Shown here one piece after another: positions 53,411 to 63,225 of a stretch of DNA of 64,000 nucleotides. How positions within the stretch are numbered: position 1 is the stretch's first letter; each line of letters opens with the position of its first letter. The notes below the pieces were generated by a model. That model was given only the letters and a program-made list of their open reading frames with translations, was not told the DNA's origin and ran no database searches. The position numbers and the translations under genes were made by a program. Source of the DNA: Myroides profundi (GTDB lineage: Bacteria > Bacteroidota > Bacteroidia > Flavobacteriales > Flavobacteriaceae); assembly GCF_000833025.1 (NCBI RefSeq), contig NZ_CP010817.1:1798001-1862000 (forward strand), in the 5' to 3' direction.

Positions 53411-55546
53411 ATGAAAATACTGTCTTTTGCTCCGTGGTCTATTTTTATAAGTTTTCTACTTTTTATGCATCCAACAGCGATTTGGGCTAACAATATGGAG
53501 CCTTTAAAATTTAGGGTTAATAACCAAGATATCTTTATTGTTATCGTTTTGATTCTAATAGTGCTACTGAGTGCTTTTTTTAGATCATTATATTTAAAGG
53601 CATCTTATCTTGATAAGTTGTACAATTTAAACAAAGAATTAGATTCAAATTTAGTAAAGATATCTATCACAAGCCTTACAAAACGTCAAATCCGTGTTTT
53701 ATTAAAAAGTACAAAGTTAAAATACCTGATTGGGTTTATTTTCTTTATTTCTGCATCAAGTCTTTTTGCACAGAGTAATATCAAAACAACAGAACCATCT
53801 CTTTTAACAGAGCCAGGGATTATCATTATTTTGATTCTAATCGCAATTCCTATTCTATTGGGCGTAGTAATTATGCTTATTAAAATTTCCAATATTATTC
53901 GTGTGCAAAAAAATAAGCTAGAGGATCAGCATACAAAACAATTTAAAGAGTATTTAGAACATCTGTCTGAAGAGGAGTCTGACTCTTTAAAAAAACGAGA
54001 GATTGCCCTAGGGTTTTCATTGTCCAATAAAGAACTCTCAGGAGAAAGTTTAATTCAAGATCAAAAGGGGTTGATTTCGTTGTCAAAGACTGAACTAGCC
54101 CCCGTAGTTGCTAATAAGAAAAGAAACTCTGTCAAGGTAGATATAGATCCGGGGTTGGCTAAACTTATTTTATGGTTTTTAGGAACAGCTAGCTTTTGGT
54201 TAATTGTAGGTACCACTATTGGGGAGTATTTAGGGATTAAATTTATAGCACCAGATATAGATCATAGTAGTTGGCTTAGCTTTGGAAGACTAAGACCTGT
54301 GCATACTAATGCTGTATTCTGGGGATGGGCTTCTTTAGGGATGATTGGATTGGGGTATTATATCGTACCTAGAGTTAGTAATACAAACTTGGTCAATATA
54401 AAATGGGGATGGTATTCACTTGTTTTAATTAATGCTTCCGTTTTTATCGGGTCTATTAGTTTAATGGCTGGTGTAAACAATGGAGGAGGAGAATATAGAG
54501 AGTATATATGGCCTATTATGTTATTGTTTGCTTTAGGGTTGTACTTTACGCTTAGATGCTATTTAAAGACTATAGCCAATAGAACGGATAAGGATATTTA
54601 TATTTCTAATTGGTATATCGTTGCTGCCGTTATCTTTATTACTATAGTAGCTGTTGTTGGATATTTACCTTTTTGGCAAGATGGTTTAGGAGAGACAATC
54701 GTGCAGGGGTATTATATGCATCAAGCAGTAGGGATGTGGTTTATGCTTTTTACTCTAGGAATAGTATATTACTTTCTGCCACAACAACTTAATAAACCAA
54801 TATATTCATACAGTTTAGGAATATTAGCTTTTTGGAGCCAGATATTGTTTTATACATTAATTGGAACCCATCACTTTGTTTTTAGTGCTATACCATGGTG
54901 GTTACAGACTGTTGCTATTGTAGCTAGTGTTGGAATGGTTATTCCTGTAGTAGCGGGTACAACTAATTTTTTCTTAACCTTTAAAGGAGTTTGGTATAAA
55001 ATCAAGGATAGTTACACCATTCCGTTTTTTGTAATAGGGATTGTGTTTTACTTTACAGGTTCTTTGCAAGGTACAGCAGAATCCTTTCGATTTACAAATC
55101 TGCTTTGGCACTTTACAGACTTTACAGTGGCTCACTCTCATCTGACGATGTATGGAATTATCACTTTTCTTTTATGGGGTTCTATATATGCATTAGTACC
55201 ACAAATAACGGGTAAAGAAGCCCCACAGATTACAATCGGAGCTCATTTTTGGTTAGCCTTAATAGGATTGTTGTTTTATTCTATCCCTTTAATGTATGGG
55301 GGAACATTAAGAGGCTTAATGTGGATGGAAGACTCTGCCTTTATAGAGAGTGTTAAGTTTATGATGCCTTATTGGCTATGGAGAGCTATTGGAGGAAGTC
55401 TAATGTGGTTATCTCATCTATTCTTTGTCTATAATTTTTATAAGATGATTCAAAAAGACGAATCTGTTTCTTTAGATAGGGTAGACTTAACCTTTGAGAA
55501 ACTAGCTGATGATAGCGTAGATAATGACAAAATATTTAATAATTAG
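53411..55546 (+). CDS. ccoN: cbb3-type cytochrome c oxidase subunit I with N-terminal extension
   Basis: 711 residues. The last ~480 are a heme-copper oxidase core with 12 TM helices and the expected ligands: H298 (RPVHTNAVFWGW), CuB ligands H437 (MHQAVG), H487 and H488 (GTHHFVFS), and the heme-ligand region WHFTDFTVAHSH (H567, H575, H577). A Tyr (ILFYTLIGTHH) stands in the helix VII position typical of cbb3 oxidases. The first ~230 residues are extra: a signal-like start, two or three TM helices (about 35-60, 105-122, 135-157) and a charged stretch. Unlike many Bacteroidetes, subunit II is not fused to it. Terminal oxygen reduction in the inner membrane. Confidence 0.85.
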   Translation: MKILSFAPWSIFISFLLFMHPTAIWANNMEPLKFRVNNQDIFIVIVLILIVLLSAFFRSLYLKASYLDKLYNLNKELDSNLVKISITSLTKRQIRVLLKSTKLKYLIGFIFFISASSLFAQSNIKTTEPSLLTEPGIIIILILIAIPILLGVVIMLIKISNIIRVQKNKLEDQHTKQFKEYLEHLSEEESDSLKKREIALGFSLSNKELSGESLIQDQKGLISLSKTELAPVVANKKRNSVKVDIDPGLAKLILWFLGTASFWLIVGTTIGEYLGIKFIAPDIDHSSWLSFGRLRPVHTNAVFWGWASLGMIGLGYYIVPRVSNTNLVNIKWGWYSLVLINASVFIGSISLMAGVNNGGGEYREYIWPIMLLFALGLYFTLRCYLKTIANRTDKDIYISNWYIVAAVIFITIVAVVGYLPFWQDGLGETIVQGYYMHQAVGMWFMLFTLGIVYYFLPQQLNKPIYSYSLGILAFWSQILFYTLIGTHHFVFSAIPWWLQTVAIVASVGMVIPVVAGTTNFFLTFKGVWYKIKDSYTIPFFVIGIVFYFTGSLQGTAESFRFTNLLWHFTDFTVAHSHLTMYGIITFLLWGSIYALVPQITGKEAPQITIGAHFWLALIGLLFYSIPLMYGGTLRGLMWMEDSAFIESVKFMMPYWLWRAIGGSLMWLSHLFFVYNFYKMIQKDESVSLDRVDLTFEKLADDSVDNDKIFNN

Positions 55547-55551
55547 TAGAT

Positions 55552-56565
55552 ATGGATATATTTAGCAACCATAAAAAACTTTATGTAATAGCAACTATTT
55601 TATTTTTGATTCTAACATTATTTGTAGCTATTCTGCCAGCCCTAGATAATCAGTCTAAAATACATCCTTTACCTGATGCGATCCCTCTAACACAATCAGA
55701 GAAAAGAGGAAAAGATATATTTATAGCTAATGGATGTGTAGCTTGTCACAGTCAGCAAGTTAGAAATGTAGAAATGGATAGAAAATGGGGGAGTAGACCT
55801 TCTATATCTGCAGATTATGCGGGTAATAAAAGAGTTGATTTTTGGACTAATACTGCTACGCTGATGGGAACAGAAAGAACAGGTCCTGATCTTATAGATA
55901 TAGGTACACGTCAACCTAGTTTAGACTGGCATTTAGTTCATCTTTATAATCCTCGTATTGTCGTTAAAGAATCCATTATGCCTTCGTATTCTTTTCTGTT
56001 TACATCTAAAGAGCATCCTGATAAAGAGGATGTTGTAGTCAGTGTGCCTGAGACATTCTTAAAGGATAAGAAATTAAAGATTGTGGCTACTCAAGACGCT
56101 TTAGATTTGGTTGCATATCTGCAAGCTTTAAAGCAGACTCCATTACCTGGAACGATTATGACTCCTGAGTTTTTATATCCTAAAGAACAAGATGTAACAC
56201 AAGGAGTAACTACAGGACAGACTAAAACGGCTTTGGATGGTAAAAACCTTTATATGAATAATTGTGCAGCCTGTCATCAGGCTAATGGAGAAGGACTCTC
56301 TGGTGCGTTTCCTCCTTTAAAAAACAGTGCGATTGTTACTGGAGACAACCTCCAACTATTTGTAGATATTATAATGAATGGATATGATGCTAGAGAGGAG
56401 TATGGGGTAATGCCTGCAGTAGGTACTAATGCGAATTGGACAGAGGAAGAAGTTACTGCAATAGTTAACTACGAGCGCAATAATTGGGGAAATAAAGCTC
56501 CCTTGGTAACAGTAGAAGAAGTAAAACAGATCATGGATTATATCAACCAAATAAAGGATAAATAA
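55552..56565 (+). CDS. ccoO: CcoO-type monoheme subunit fused to a second cytochrome c domain
   Basis: 337 residues. One N-terminal TM anchor, then a CcoO domain with heme motif C62-VA-C65-H66 in ANGCVACHSQQVRNVEMDRKWG, and a second c-type domain with C238-AA-C241-H242 in LYMNNCAACHQANGEG. The second domain resembles a CcoP-type or soluble cytochrome c, so the usual separate subunits seem to be merged. Periplasmic electron entry for the oxidase. It starts 5 bp after ccoN. Confidence 0.85.
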   Translation: MDIFSNHKKLYVIATILFLILTLFVAILPALDNQSKIHPLPDAIPLTQSEKRGKDIFIANGCVACHSQQVRNVEMDRKWGSRPSISADYAGNKRVDFWTNTATLMGTERTGPDLIDIGTRQPSLDWHLVHLYNPRIVVKESIMPSYSFLFTSKEHPDKEDVVVSVPETFLKDKKLKIVATQDALDLVAYLQALKQTPLPGTIMTPEFLYPKEQDVTQGVTTGQTKTALDGKNLYMNNCAACHQANGEGLSGAFPPLKNSAIVTGDNLQLFVDIIMNGYDAREEYGVMPAVGTNANWTEEEVTAIVNYERNNWGNKAPLVTVEEVKQIMDYINQIKDK

Positions 56566-56852
56566 TGAAAGTAAATTGTAAAAGGATTCTTACTATAATA
56601 GGGCTATTACTTGCCAATGTAATCTATGCTTGTCCTGTTTGTGAACGCAATCAACCTAAATTACTAAAAGGAGTTGTACATGGTGTAGGACCTGATAGTA
56701 AATGGGATTATACTATTATAGTGGTGATTGCTATTCTGGTTTTAGCTACGTTAATCTTCTCTATTAAATGGTTAGTAAAACCAGGAGAAGAATCTAAAGA
56801 ACACATTAAAAGAACTGTATTAAACGACCTATTAGATGGAGCAAAGAAGTAG
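56565..56852 (+). CDS. Small membrane protein with CPVC motif in the oxidase cluster
   Basis: 95 residues. A signal-like N-terminus leads to C23-P-V-C26 in YACPVCERNQPKLL, then a TM helix (about 47-66) and a basic tail. Its ATG overlaps the ccoO stop. The CxxC pair could bind a metal or form a disulfide; a subunit or assembly role is inferred from the operon. Confidence 0.7.
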   Translation: MKVNCKRILTIIGLLLANVIYACPVCERNQPKLLKGVVHGVGPDSKWDYTIIVVIAILVLATLIFSIKWLVKPGEESKEHIKRTVLNDLLDGAKK

Positions 56853-57231
56853 AGTATTCATTTTTATTGATGATGAACATCAACCTATTGCAGAGCTCGA
56901 AACACCTGTAAATTTCGAGCTCAATACGCATAAATTAGTGGATGGGGATCATACCTTAAAAATTGTAAGTAAAGATCAGACGGGAAAAGAGGGTATTAGA
57001 ATTATTCCGTTTACAGTAAAGAATGGCCCGGCTATAGATATAGAAGGAATAAAGGAAAAGGCTGTGGTAGATGGTTTATTGTCTATACGCATTAATACTT
57101 ATGGAAAAGGTGATCAAAAGACTTTTTTAGTTGTAGGTAGTGAAACTCCTCAGAGTATTCCCTTTTGGGTATGGACAACTATTATTGTGATTTTTGCTTG
57201 GGGGATGTATTATCTTGTGCGTTATTTATAA
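56836..57231 (+). CDS. Small protein with C-terminal membrane anchor in the oxidase cluster
   Basis: 131 residues: a beta-sandwich-like domain (HQPIAELETPVNFELNTHKLVDGDHTLKIVSKD, about 14-80) and a C-terminal TM helix (PFWVWTTIIVIFAWGMYYLV). Overlaps the previous gene by 17 bp in another frame, so translation is coupled. Possibly an accessory oxidase subunit. No heme motif. Confidence 0.7.
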   Translation: MEQRSRVFIFIDDEHQPIAELETPVNFELNTHKLVDGDHTLKIVSKDQTGKEGIRIIPFTVKNGPAIDIEGIKEKAVVDGLLSIRINTYGKGDQKTFLVVGSETPQSIPFWVWTTIIVIFAWGMYYLVRYL

Positions 57232-57548
57232 AGTGTAAGCCACAATAAGCGTCATTAGGAACTGGATCACCTCTCATAGGTAGAGGTAATATGAAAAGAA
57301 GGAATAAAAATGCTGAATTAGAAATATGCAATAGAGTTAGGAATGTAGCTCTTGATTTAAACCCAGATTAAGCGATAGACATATAAACGAAAAGTAATTA
57401 TACAAAATAGCTCTGAATTTAAGAAAGGGCTGAGTATAAAATAGTCCTGTGGACTATCTTATACGAAGAGCCAGCTGTAGCAAGGCATGTAGTATGGTTT
57501 TAGAAGAAATGAAAGAGATATGAAGTAGAATTGCTTTGCAGTATTTGG
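57232..57548. other. 317-bp spacer between convergent genes
   Basis: No gene is seen. A small hairpin ACCTCT-CATAGGT-AGAGGT (about 57271-57289) is present but lacks a T run. Confidence 0.3.
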
Positions 57549-58985
57549 TTAATGCTTAATCTGGGTTAAACATTCTGCAATGATTTTTATTCCTTTTTCT
57601 AAATCTTCTTTAGCTAATCTACCAAAGCTAATTCTTAATCCGTTACTAGAGTGGTCTAGGTAATACTCATTAGGGTTTACTATATCAACGCCTTTACTGA
57701 TTAATAAAGCACAGAAACTCTTAAAATCTATAGTCCTATTGAGTTTAATCCAAAAAGCAAGACCTCCTTCTGGCAAGGTGAAATGGGTGGATTGGTCTAA
57801 ATAATGCTTTAATAAGCTATAGGTGTAATCTCTTTTCTCTTTGTAATGAATTGTTGCTTTTTTGATATGTTTTTTAATAATTCCTTCTTTGATTAGCTCT
57901 AGTATAGCTAGCTCCATTATTCTATCACCTTGAATATCAATTATCTTTCTTAGTTTACTTACTTTCTTTATTAAAGAGGTTTTACTAGTCACTAAGTAAC
58001 CTATTCTAAGAGAAGGAGCGACTACCTTACTTAAAGTTCCTATGTATATATAATTTTCTAGGTTAATATGGCTACAAAGGGGTAAAATAGGTCTTGTATT
58101 ATAATGAAATTCATTATCATAGTCATCTTCAATGACAGTAAACCCGTATTGGTTAGAAAGTTCGATTATCTCTAATCTTCTTTTAAGACTAAGGGTGACT
58201 GTTGTTGGAAATTGATGATGAGGGGTTAGGTAAATTGCTTTAATTCTTTTATTCGTTTTTAGCTGTTCTATAATCTCACTAGTCACTATTCCTTGGTCAT
58301 CTACATGAATAGGAATAAGATTAGCCCCAGCATGTTTAAAAGCTTCCCACGCAGAATTATACCCAGGGTTTTCTACTAGTATATAGTCTCCTTTAGTTAA
58401 TAGGGAATGGGCAATCATAAAGATAGCCATCTGCCCTCCACGTGTAATACAAATATTTTTTTCGGCTACATTCATCCCTCTTTGATGATTGAGCATATTA
58501 GCAATATGAGTAATGAATTTAGAATCGCCTAGTTCATTTCCATATCCCATCATTTGCCATTTAGCACTTCTATTAAAGATTTGTCTATAAGCGCGTGCCA
58601 GTTCTGCTATTGGAACTATTTTACTATCAGGATAGCCATTATCAAAGACAATATTATTGTTCAGTAATAGGTCCGTTTCTTGTCTTTCTAATAAAGGCTC
58701 TATTGTTTTTACAGGACTATCTTGCGAAATAGTATGTGCTACAAAAATTCCTTTTCTTTCTACTGATACCAGCCATTGTTCGGTAATTAAGATAGTCAGT
58801 GCGCGTACTACGGTGTTTCTATTGACATTTAGTAGAGTAGAGAGTGTACGTGTACTAGGTAGTAAATCTCCTTTTTTTAGCCTTCCTTTCTTGATGTCAT
58901 CAATGATGGCGTCAGCTATTTGTAAATACAAAGCCTTATTGGAAGTATTCTCTAATCTAATTTCTAATTTCCATAATCTCTTCAT
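57549..58985 (-). CDS. MocR/PdxR-type regulator (GntR HTH + aminotransferase domain), first copy
   Basis: 478 residues. GntR winged helix at the N-terminus (LYLQIADAIIDDIKKGRLKKGDLLPSTRTLSTLLNVNRNTVVRAL, about 20-64), then a fold-type I aminotransferase domain (about 110-478) with the PLP lysine in IGTLSKVVAPSLRIGY and DDYDNEFHY. MocR regulators sense PLP or amino acids; partner genes are often adjacent. A TACATTTG -7-like box (59029-59036, minus) sits between inverted arms upstream. Confidence 0.9.
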   Translation of the reverse strand: MKRLWKLEIRLENTSNKALYLQIADAIIDDIKKGRLKKGDLLPSTRTLSTLLNVNRNTVVRALTILITEQWLVSVERKGIFVAHTISQDSPVKTIEPLLERQETDLLLNNNIVFDNGYPDSKIVPIAELARAYRQIFNRSAKWQMMGYGNELGDSKFITHIANMLNHQRGMNVAEKNICITRGGQMAIFMIAHSLLTKGDYILVENPGYNSAWEAFKHAGANLIPIHVDDQGIVTSEIIEQLKTNKRIKAIYLTPHHQFPTTVTLSLKRRLEIIELSNQYGFTVIEDDYDNEFHYNTRPILPLCSHINLENYIYIGTLSKVVAPSLRIGYLVTSKTSLIKKVSKLRKIIDIQGDRIMELAILELIKEGIIKKHIKKATIHYKEKRDYTYSLLKHYLDQSTHFTLPEGGLAFWIKLNRTIDFKSFCALLISKGVDIVNPNEYYLDHSSNGLRISFGRLAKEDLEKGIKIIAECLTQIKH

Positions 58986-59005
58986 CTGGATTACTTGATA
59001 TAGTT

Positions 59006-59060
59006 AACTCTTATAAAATGTCATACTCCAAATGTAGCAAATTAAACTTTATAAAGAGTT
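59006..59060 (-). promoter_or_regulatory. Promoter with flanking inverted repeat upstream of the first MocR gene
   Basis: AACTCTTATAAA (59006-59017) and TTTATAAAGAGTT (59048-59060) are inverted copies (one extra base). Between them the minus strand reads TACATTTG (59029-59036), a -7 match. This suits autoregulation by the regulator. Confidence 0.5.
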
Positions 59061-59099
59061 TTAAAAACAGCTTTAAGCTAGAGAACACTGATTATATTA

Positions 59100-60053
59100 T
59101 TACAATTGATTTAAGTGTGTAGTAATCAAATGAGCAGTTTGTTTGGGATGAGAAATAAGTCCTCCATGACCTGCACCTTGAATAGTCTGTAATTCTATTG
59201 AATTAACTTTCTGTTTTATTGTTTTTGCAACAGCTGTATATACTAAGATAGAATCTGACCCTGTAATAAGTGTTATTTTACCACTAAATTGATTAAGGTT
59301 TTCTGGTTTTATATTTAATCTTTCAGGATCATTAGCTTGATCAAGCCAAGTAGTGTAACTAGCTGTCATTGTATTTCTGGCTCTTTGATCAAAAACAGAA
59401 TACCAACTACCTTTTCCAAAGGCTACTTTTTCAATAAAATTAAAGGTTCCCTGTTCAATGTGTCCTTGTTCAAGTAAAGTTTTACTTTTTTGCATTTCAT
59501 TCTGTACCTCTGATAGAATTTGTTTGTATTCAGTTTGTCCTTTAAGCATCCCAAAAATAGGAGGTTCATATAAAACAATACTCTCAACTCTATCAGCGTG
59601 ATTATTGGCTAGTTCAATTGTGATATTTGCTCCATAAGAATGTCCTATAAAATGAGCTTTCTTAATCTGTAAAGCATCGAGTAGGGAGACGGTATCTTGG
59701 ACATCCATTGATATTGTACCTTGTTCTTTATCTGGAGAAGAAGCACTATGTCCTCTTCTATCATATAAAATGATGGGATTAGTAGTAGTTTTAATTAGCT
59801 CTTCTGCGACTGGTAACCAAGAATTATGATCATCCCATGAACCGTGTATAAATACAATAGGTGTACCTTGCCCTTTTTTATAGCGTATAGCTAAATCAAT
59901 ATCATTAGTATTGATAATATAAAGAGGGGTATTTTCAATTGTAAAATATTCTAGTTCTGTTTTTGAAGGTGTTTGTGCAAATACTTCAATTAAAGATAAT
60001 TGAAATAGTAATAAGAATATTATCCCTATTTTTTTATATAAAAACTGTTTCAT
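59100..60053 (-). CDS. Secreted alpha/beta hydrolase
   Basis: 317 residues with signal peptide (MKQFLYKKIGIIFLLLFQLSLIEVFAQ). Oxyanion region VFIHGSWDDHNSW, nucleophile elbow GHSYGAN, Asp candidate in LITGSDSILVY and His in GAGHGG. Periplasmic esterase or lipase-like; substrate unknown. It lies between the two MocR genes and next to glyA. Confidence 0.85.
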   Translation of the reverse strand: MKQFLYKKIGIIFLLLFQLSLIEVFAQTPSKTELEYFTIENTPLYIINTNDIDLAIRYKKGQGTPIVFIHGSWDDHNSWLPVAEELIKTTTNPIILYDRRGHSASSPDKEQGTISMDVQDTVSLLDALQIKKAHFIGHSYGANITIELANNHADRVESIVLYEPPIFGMLKGQTEYKQILSEVQNEMQKSKTLLEQGHIEQGTFNFIEKVAFGKGSWYSVFDQRARNTMTASYTTWLDQANDPERLNIKPENLNQFSGKITLITGSDSILVYTAVAKTIKQKVNSIELQTIQGAGHGGLISHPKQTAHLITTHLNQL

Positions 60054-60258
60054 GTCTATGTAGTTTAATAAGGTTAAATGTACTTAAAATGATTTGAGAT
60101 AAAAAAACATAACTAAGTAATGGCACTGTTTTTAGGAATAAAAAATATTAAACTCTTTAATTGTTAAAAGGACCAATCTGGATGCCTAAGAATAAAAAAT
60201 CTGTCTCCAATTTACTAGGCTACTAACTGTTACTTTTGCTTTTTTAATATAATAAGAC

Positions 60259-60297
60259 ACTAGTTTATAGTTTTTTTAACCTAGATTATAAACTAGT
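60259..60297 (+). promoter_or_regulatory. Inverted repeat upstream of glyA (possible operator)
   Basis: ACTAGTTTATA (60259-60269) and TATAAACTAGT (60287-60297) are perfect inverted 11-bp arms 17 bp apart, ending 28 bp before the glyA start codon. Confidence 0.55.
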
Positions 60298-60325
60298 AAT
60301 CATAGCTAAACTAATTTATACAACT

Positions 60326-61609
60326 ATGCACAACAACAACAACAACAACATTTTATTTGAATTAATCAAAAGAGAAGAAAGAAGACAAAGGGAGGGCTTA
60401 GAATTAATTGCTTCAGAGAACTTTGTTAGCGAGGATGTTTTAAGAGCCAATGGATCTATATTAACTAATAAGTATGCAGAAGGATATCCTGATAAACGAT
60501 ATTATGGAGGGTGTGAATATGTTGACTTTGTAGAGAATATGGCTATTGCATCTTTAAAAGAGATTTATGGTGCAGAATATGCTAATGTTCAACCACATTC
60601 TGGATCACAAGCTAATGTCGCTGTTTTTTCAGTTTGCTTAAAACCTGGAGATAAAATATTAGGATTTGACCTAACGCATGGAGGGCACTTGACTCATGGT
60701 TCTTCTGTGAATTTTTCAGGCAGATTATATGTTCCTTCATTCTATGGAGTAGATCAAGAAACAGGAGTGCTTAATTATGATAAAATAGAAGAGATAGCTA
60801 TCAAAGAGAAGCCTAAAATGATTATAGCTGGTGGAAGTGCATATTCTAGAGATATTAATTATAGTCGTTTTAGGGAGATAGCGGATAAGGTAGGAGCAAT
60901 ATTACTAGCAGATATGGCACATCCTGCAGGATTAATAGCCAAAGGATTATTAAGTAATCCTATACCACATTGCCACATTGTTACAACAACAACACATAAA
61001 ACATTGCGAGGTCCACGAGGAGGAGTTATTTTAATGGGGAAAGATTTTGAAAATCCCTTCGGATATAAAAACTTAAAAGGAGAGCTAAGAATGATGTCTA
61101 GTCTTCTAGATGCATCAGTATTTCCTGGTAATCAAGGTGGTCCACTAATGCATACTATTGCAGCCAAAGCAGTGGCTTTTAATGAAGTATTGACAGATGA
61201 TTTTAAGGTATATGCTAATCAAGTTCAAAAAAACATGAAAGTAATAGCAGATGCTTTTTTGTTGCGTGGATATAATATTGTCTCTGGAGGAACAGATAAC
61301 CATTTAGTACTAATTGATTTAAGAAATAAAGATATATCTGGTAAGGAGGCTGAAAGCATTTTAGAACATGCTGGGATTACAGTGAATAAGAATATGGTTC
61401 CTTATGATGATAAATCGAACTTCATTACTTCTGGTATTAGGGTAGGAGCTGCTGCAGTAACTACCAGAGGGCTAAAAGAAGCAGATATGAAAAAAATAGT
61501 GCACTTTATTGATGAAGTATTAATATATAAAGATAATGCAACGAAACATAAACAGATAAAGCAAGAAATTCAAAATATGATGAAAGATTATCCTATGTTT
61601 TCTAGATAA
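60326..61609 (+). CDS. glyA: Serine hydroxymethyltransferase
   Basis: Interconverts serine and glycine with tetrahydrofolate; PLP enzyme, 427 residues. Family motifs: [32 protein letters not shown], and the PLP lysine in [14 protein letters not shown]. The N-terminus carries six Asn in a row ([13 protein letters not shown]) encoded by a CAA/AAC repeat, which is not part of the family. It is flanked by two MocR-type regulators, which suggests local PLP- or amino-acid-dependent control. Confidence 0.95.
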   Translation: MHNNNNNNILFELIKREERRQREGLELIASENFVSEDVLRANGSILTNKYAEGYPDKRYYGGCEYVDFVENMAIASLKEIYGAEYANVQPHSGSQANVAVFSVCLKPGDKILGFDLTHGGHLTHGSSVNFSGRLYVPSFYGVDQETGVLNYDKIEEIAIKEKPKMIIAGGSAYSRDINYSRFREIADKVGAILLADMAHPAGLIAKGLLSNPIPHCHIVTTTTHKTLRGPRGGVILMGKDFENPFGYKNLKGELRMMSSLLDASVFPGNQGGPLMHTIAAKAVAFNEVLTDDFKVYANQVQKNMKVIADAFLLRGYNIVSGGTDNHLVLIDLRNKDISGKEAESILEHAGITVNKNMVPYDDKSNFITSGIRVGAAAVTTRGLKEADMKKIVHFIDEVLIYKDNATKHKQIKQEIQNMMKDYPMFSR

Positions 61610-61737
61610 TCTTAGATATAATAGCAGTAATTGTTTATCAATATAGAATCACTAATTCTAGAGATCGTGTGTTGTGAGTAGAAAAAGTAGTCTCTATATT
61701 TAAATTAAAGTTACTTAAACCATGCTATAAATGGAAT

Positions 61738-61763
61738 ACCTCGTGTGTAACTTCTCACGAGGT
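61738..61763. terminator. Hairpin between the convergent glyA and second MocR genes
   Basis: ACCTCGTG / CACGAGGT with a 10-nt loop; no clear T run, so it may be a weak bidirectional terminator. Confidence 0.45.
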
Positions 61764-61770
61764 GTTGCAT

Positions 61771-63225
61771 TTATTGATGTTTGATAAAATAATCTTTCAG
61801 AATATGAATAGCTTGAAGAATTTCTTTCTCATTTAAAGAAGCAAATCCAAATCTAAAAGCATTCTCTTCTTTACTGATATGTTTAATCCTTAATTTGGAT
61901 AGGTTTTGTATTGCTGATATTGGAAATTGTTTATCTACTTTTATCCATACTGCCATCCCTCCTGTAGGCAAAGTGTAAGAAATATACTTGTTCAGTTCCT
62001 TTTTTAATAGTTGATCTAATAACTCTAGTCTTTCCTGATAAAACTTTTTAGCTTTTTTAAAATACCTTGTAAACTCTCCTTCTTTAATCAAGTTAGCTAA
62101 AGAGTTTTGCATATACGCATCATTTCCTACATCAATTGTTTTTCTTAGTTCAACACATTGTTGAATGAAGTTTTTGGGAGCGACCATAAAACCTATACGA
62201 ATGGATGGTCCTAATATCTTAGAAAATGAACCGATGTAAATAATATTACCATTATGCCCGCCACTAGCTAATGGAAGGTATGGAGGAGTTGTATAGTGAT
62301 AATCAAAGTCATAATCATCTTCTATGATAGCGAAGTGATATTGCTTAGAAAGTTCTAAGAGATGAATACGTCTGTCAACACTTAAAGTGACAGTAGTAGG
62401 GTAGTGATGATGAGAAATAACATAAACAGCTGTTATTGTTGTTGTTTTACAAAGTGATTCTAGTTCATCTGTTTTTAATCCTTTTTCATCTATTCCTATT
62501 TCTAACACTTTCGCTCCAGTATTGTTGAATGTTTGACTAGCTTTTGGGTAATTAGGTTTAGCTACAACAATTTTTGCCTTTTTATTGAGTAATAATTGTG
62601 CTGATAGATAAATACTCATTTGTGCTCCATGAGTAATAAGAATATTCTCTTTAGAGAAAATAAGCCCTCTTGTTTCGGATAGGTAATTGACAAGTTGTTC
62701 TCTTAGGGCGAGGGTTCCCTGTGGGTTTTCAAGATTAGCATTTTTAATTGAATAGGTTCTTGTAACATAAGAGCGATAGGTCTTTAGTAATGCACTTATA
62801 GGAGAAAGTCTAATATCTGGAAAACCATCATCGATAATAATATCTGGAATAACTGTGTTTTCTTCTACAGAGTGATCTACATCATGGTATTGATTAAAAG
62901 GTAAATTAAAGTCAATATCATAGGATTGTATACTAGAGAATTCCTCCCACTTTGATGCTTTGAGATTAGGAATGGACTCTGATATAGTTGCTCTTTTTCG
63001 AGGTGACATAGAAATCCAGTCTTGTGTATACAGTTCTTCGTAAGCTGCAATTATAGTTTTTCTGTGAAGGTTTAAAGAATTTGCTAAATCTCTACTTCCT
63101 GGGAGTTGATCTCCTGCTTTAAGATATCCATTTTTTATTGCATTGATAATTGATATAGCAATTTGTCTATAGATAGGCATTTTACTTTTTTTATCGATAC
63201 GAATGATATGTTCTATTGGATACAT
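61771..63225 (-). CDS. MocR/PdxR-type regulator, second copy
   Basis: 484 residues from ATG 63225. GntR domain MPIYRQIAISIINAIKNGYLKAGDQLPGSRDLANSLNLHRKTIIAAYEEL and aminotransferase domain with the PLP lysine in YIGSFSKILGPSIRIGF and EDDYDFDYHY. The longer frame to 63345 adds 40 residues (MLLSKTTLRSSLTNYS...) without family match and is not used. It is a paralogue of the gene at 57549 (same layout, moderate identity by eye). Confidence 0.9.
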   Translation of the reverse strand: MYPIEHIIRIDKKSKMPIYRQIAISIINAIKNGYLKAGDQLPGSRDLANSLNLHRKTIIAAYEELYTQDWISMSPRKRATISESIPNLKASKWEEFSSIQSYDIDFNLPFNQYHDVDHSVEENTVIPDIIIDDGFPDIRLSPISALLKTYRSYVTRTYSIKNANLENPQGTLALREQLVNYLSETRGLIFSKENILITHGAQMSIYLSAQLLLNKKAKIVVAKPNYPKASQTFNNTGAKVLEIGIDEKGLKTDELESLCKTTTITAVYVISHHHYPTTVTLSVDRRIHLLELSKQYHFAIIEDDYDFDYHYTTPPYLPLASGGHNGNIIYIGSFSKILGPSIRIGFMVAPKNFIQQCVELRKTIDVGNDAYMQNSLANLIKEGEFTRYFKKAKKFYQERLELLDQLLKKELNKYISYTLPTGGMAVWIKVDKQFPISAIQNLSKLRIKHISKEENAFRFGFASLNEKEILQAIHILKDYFIKHQ

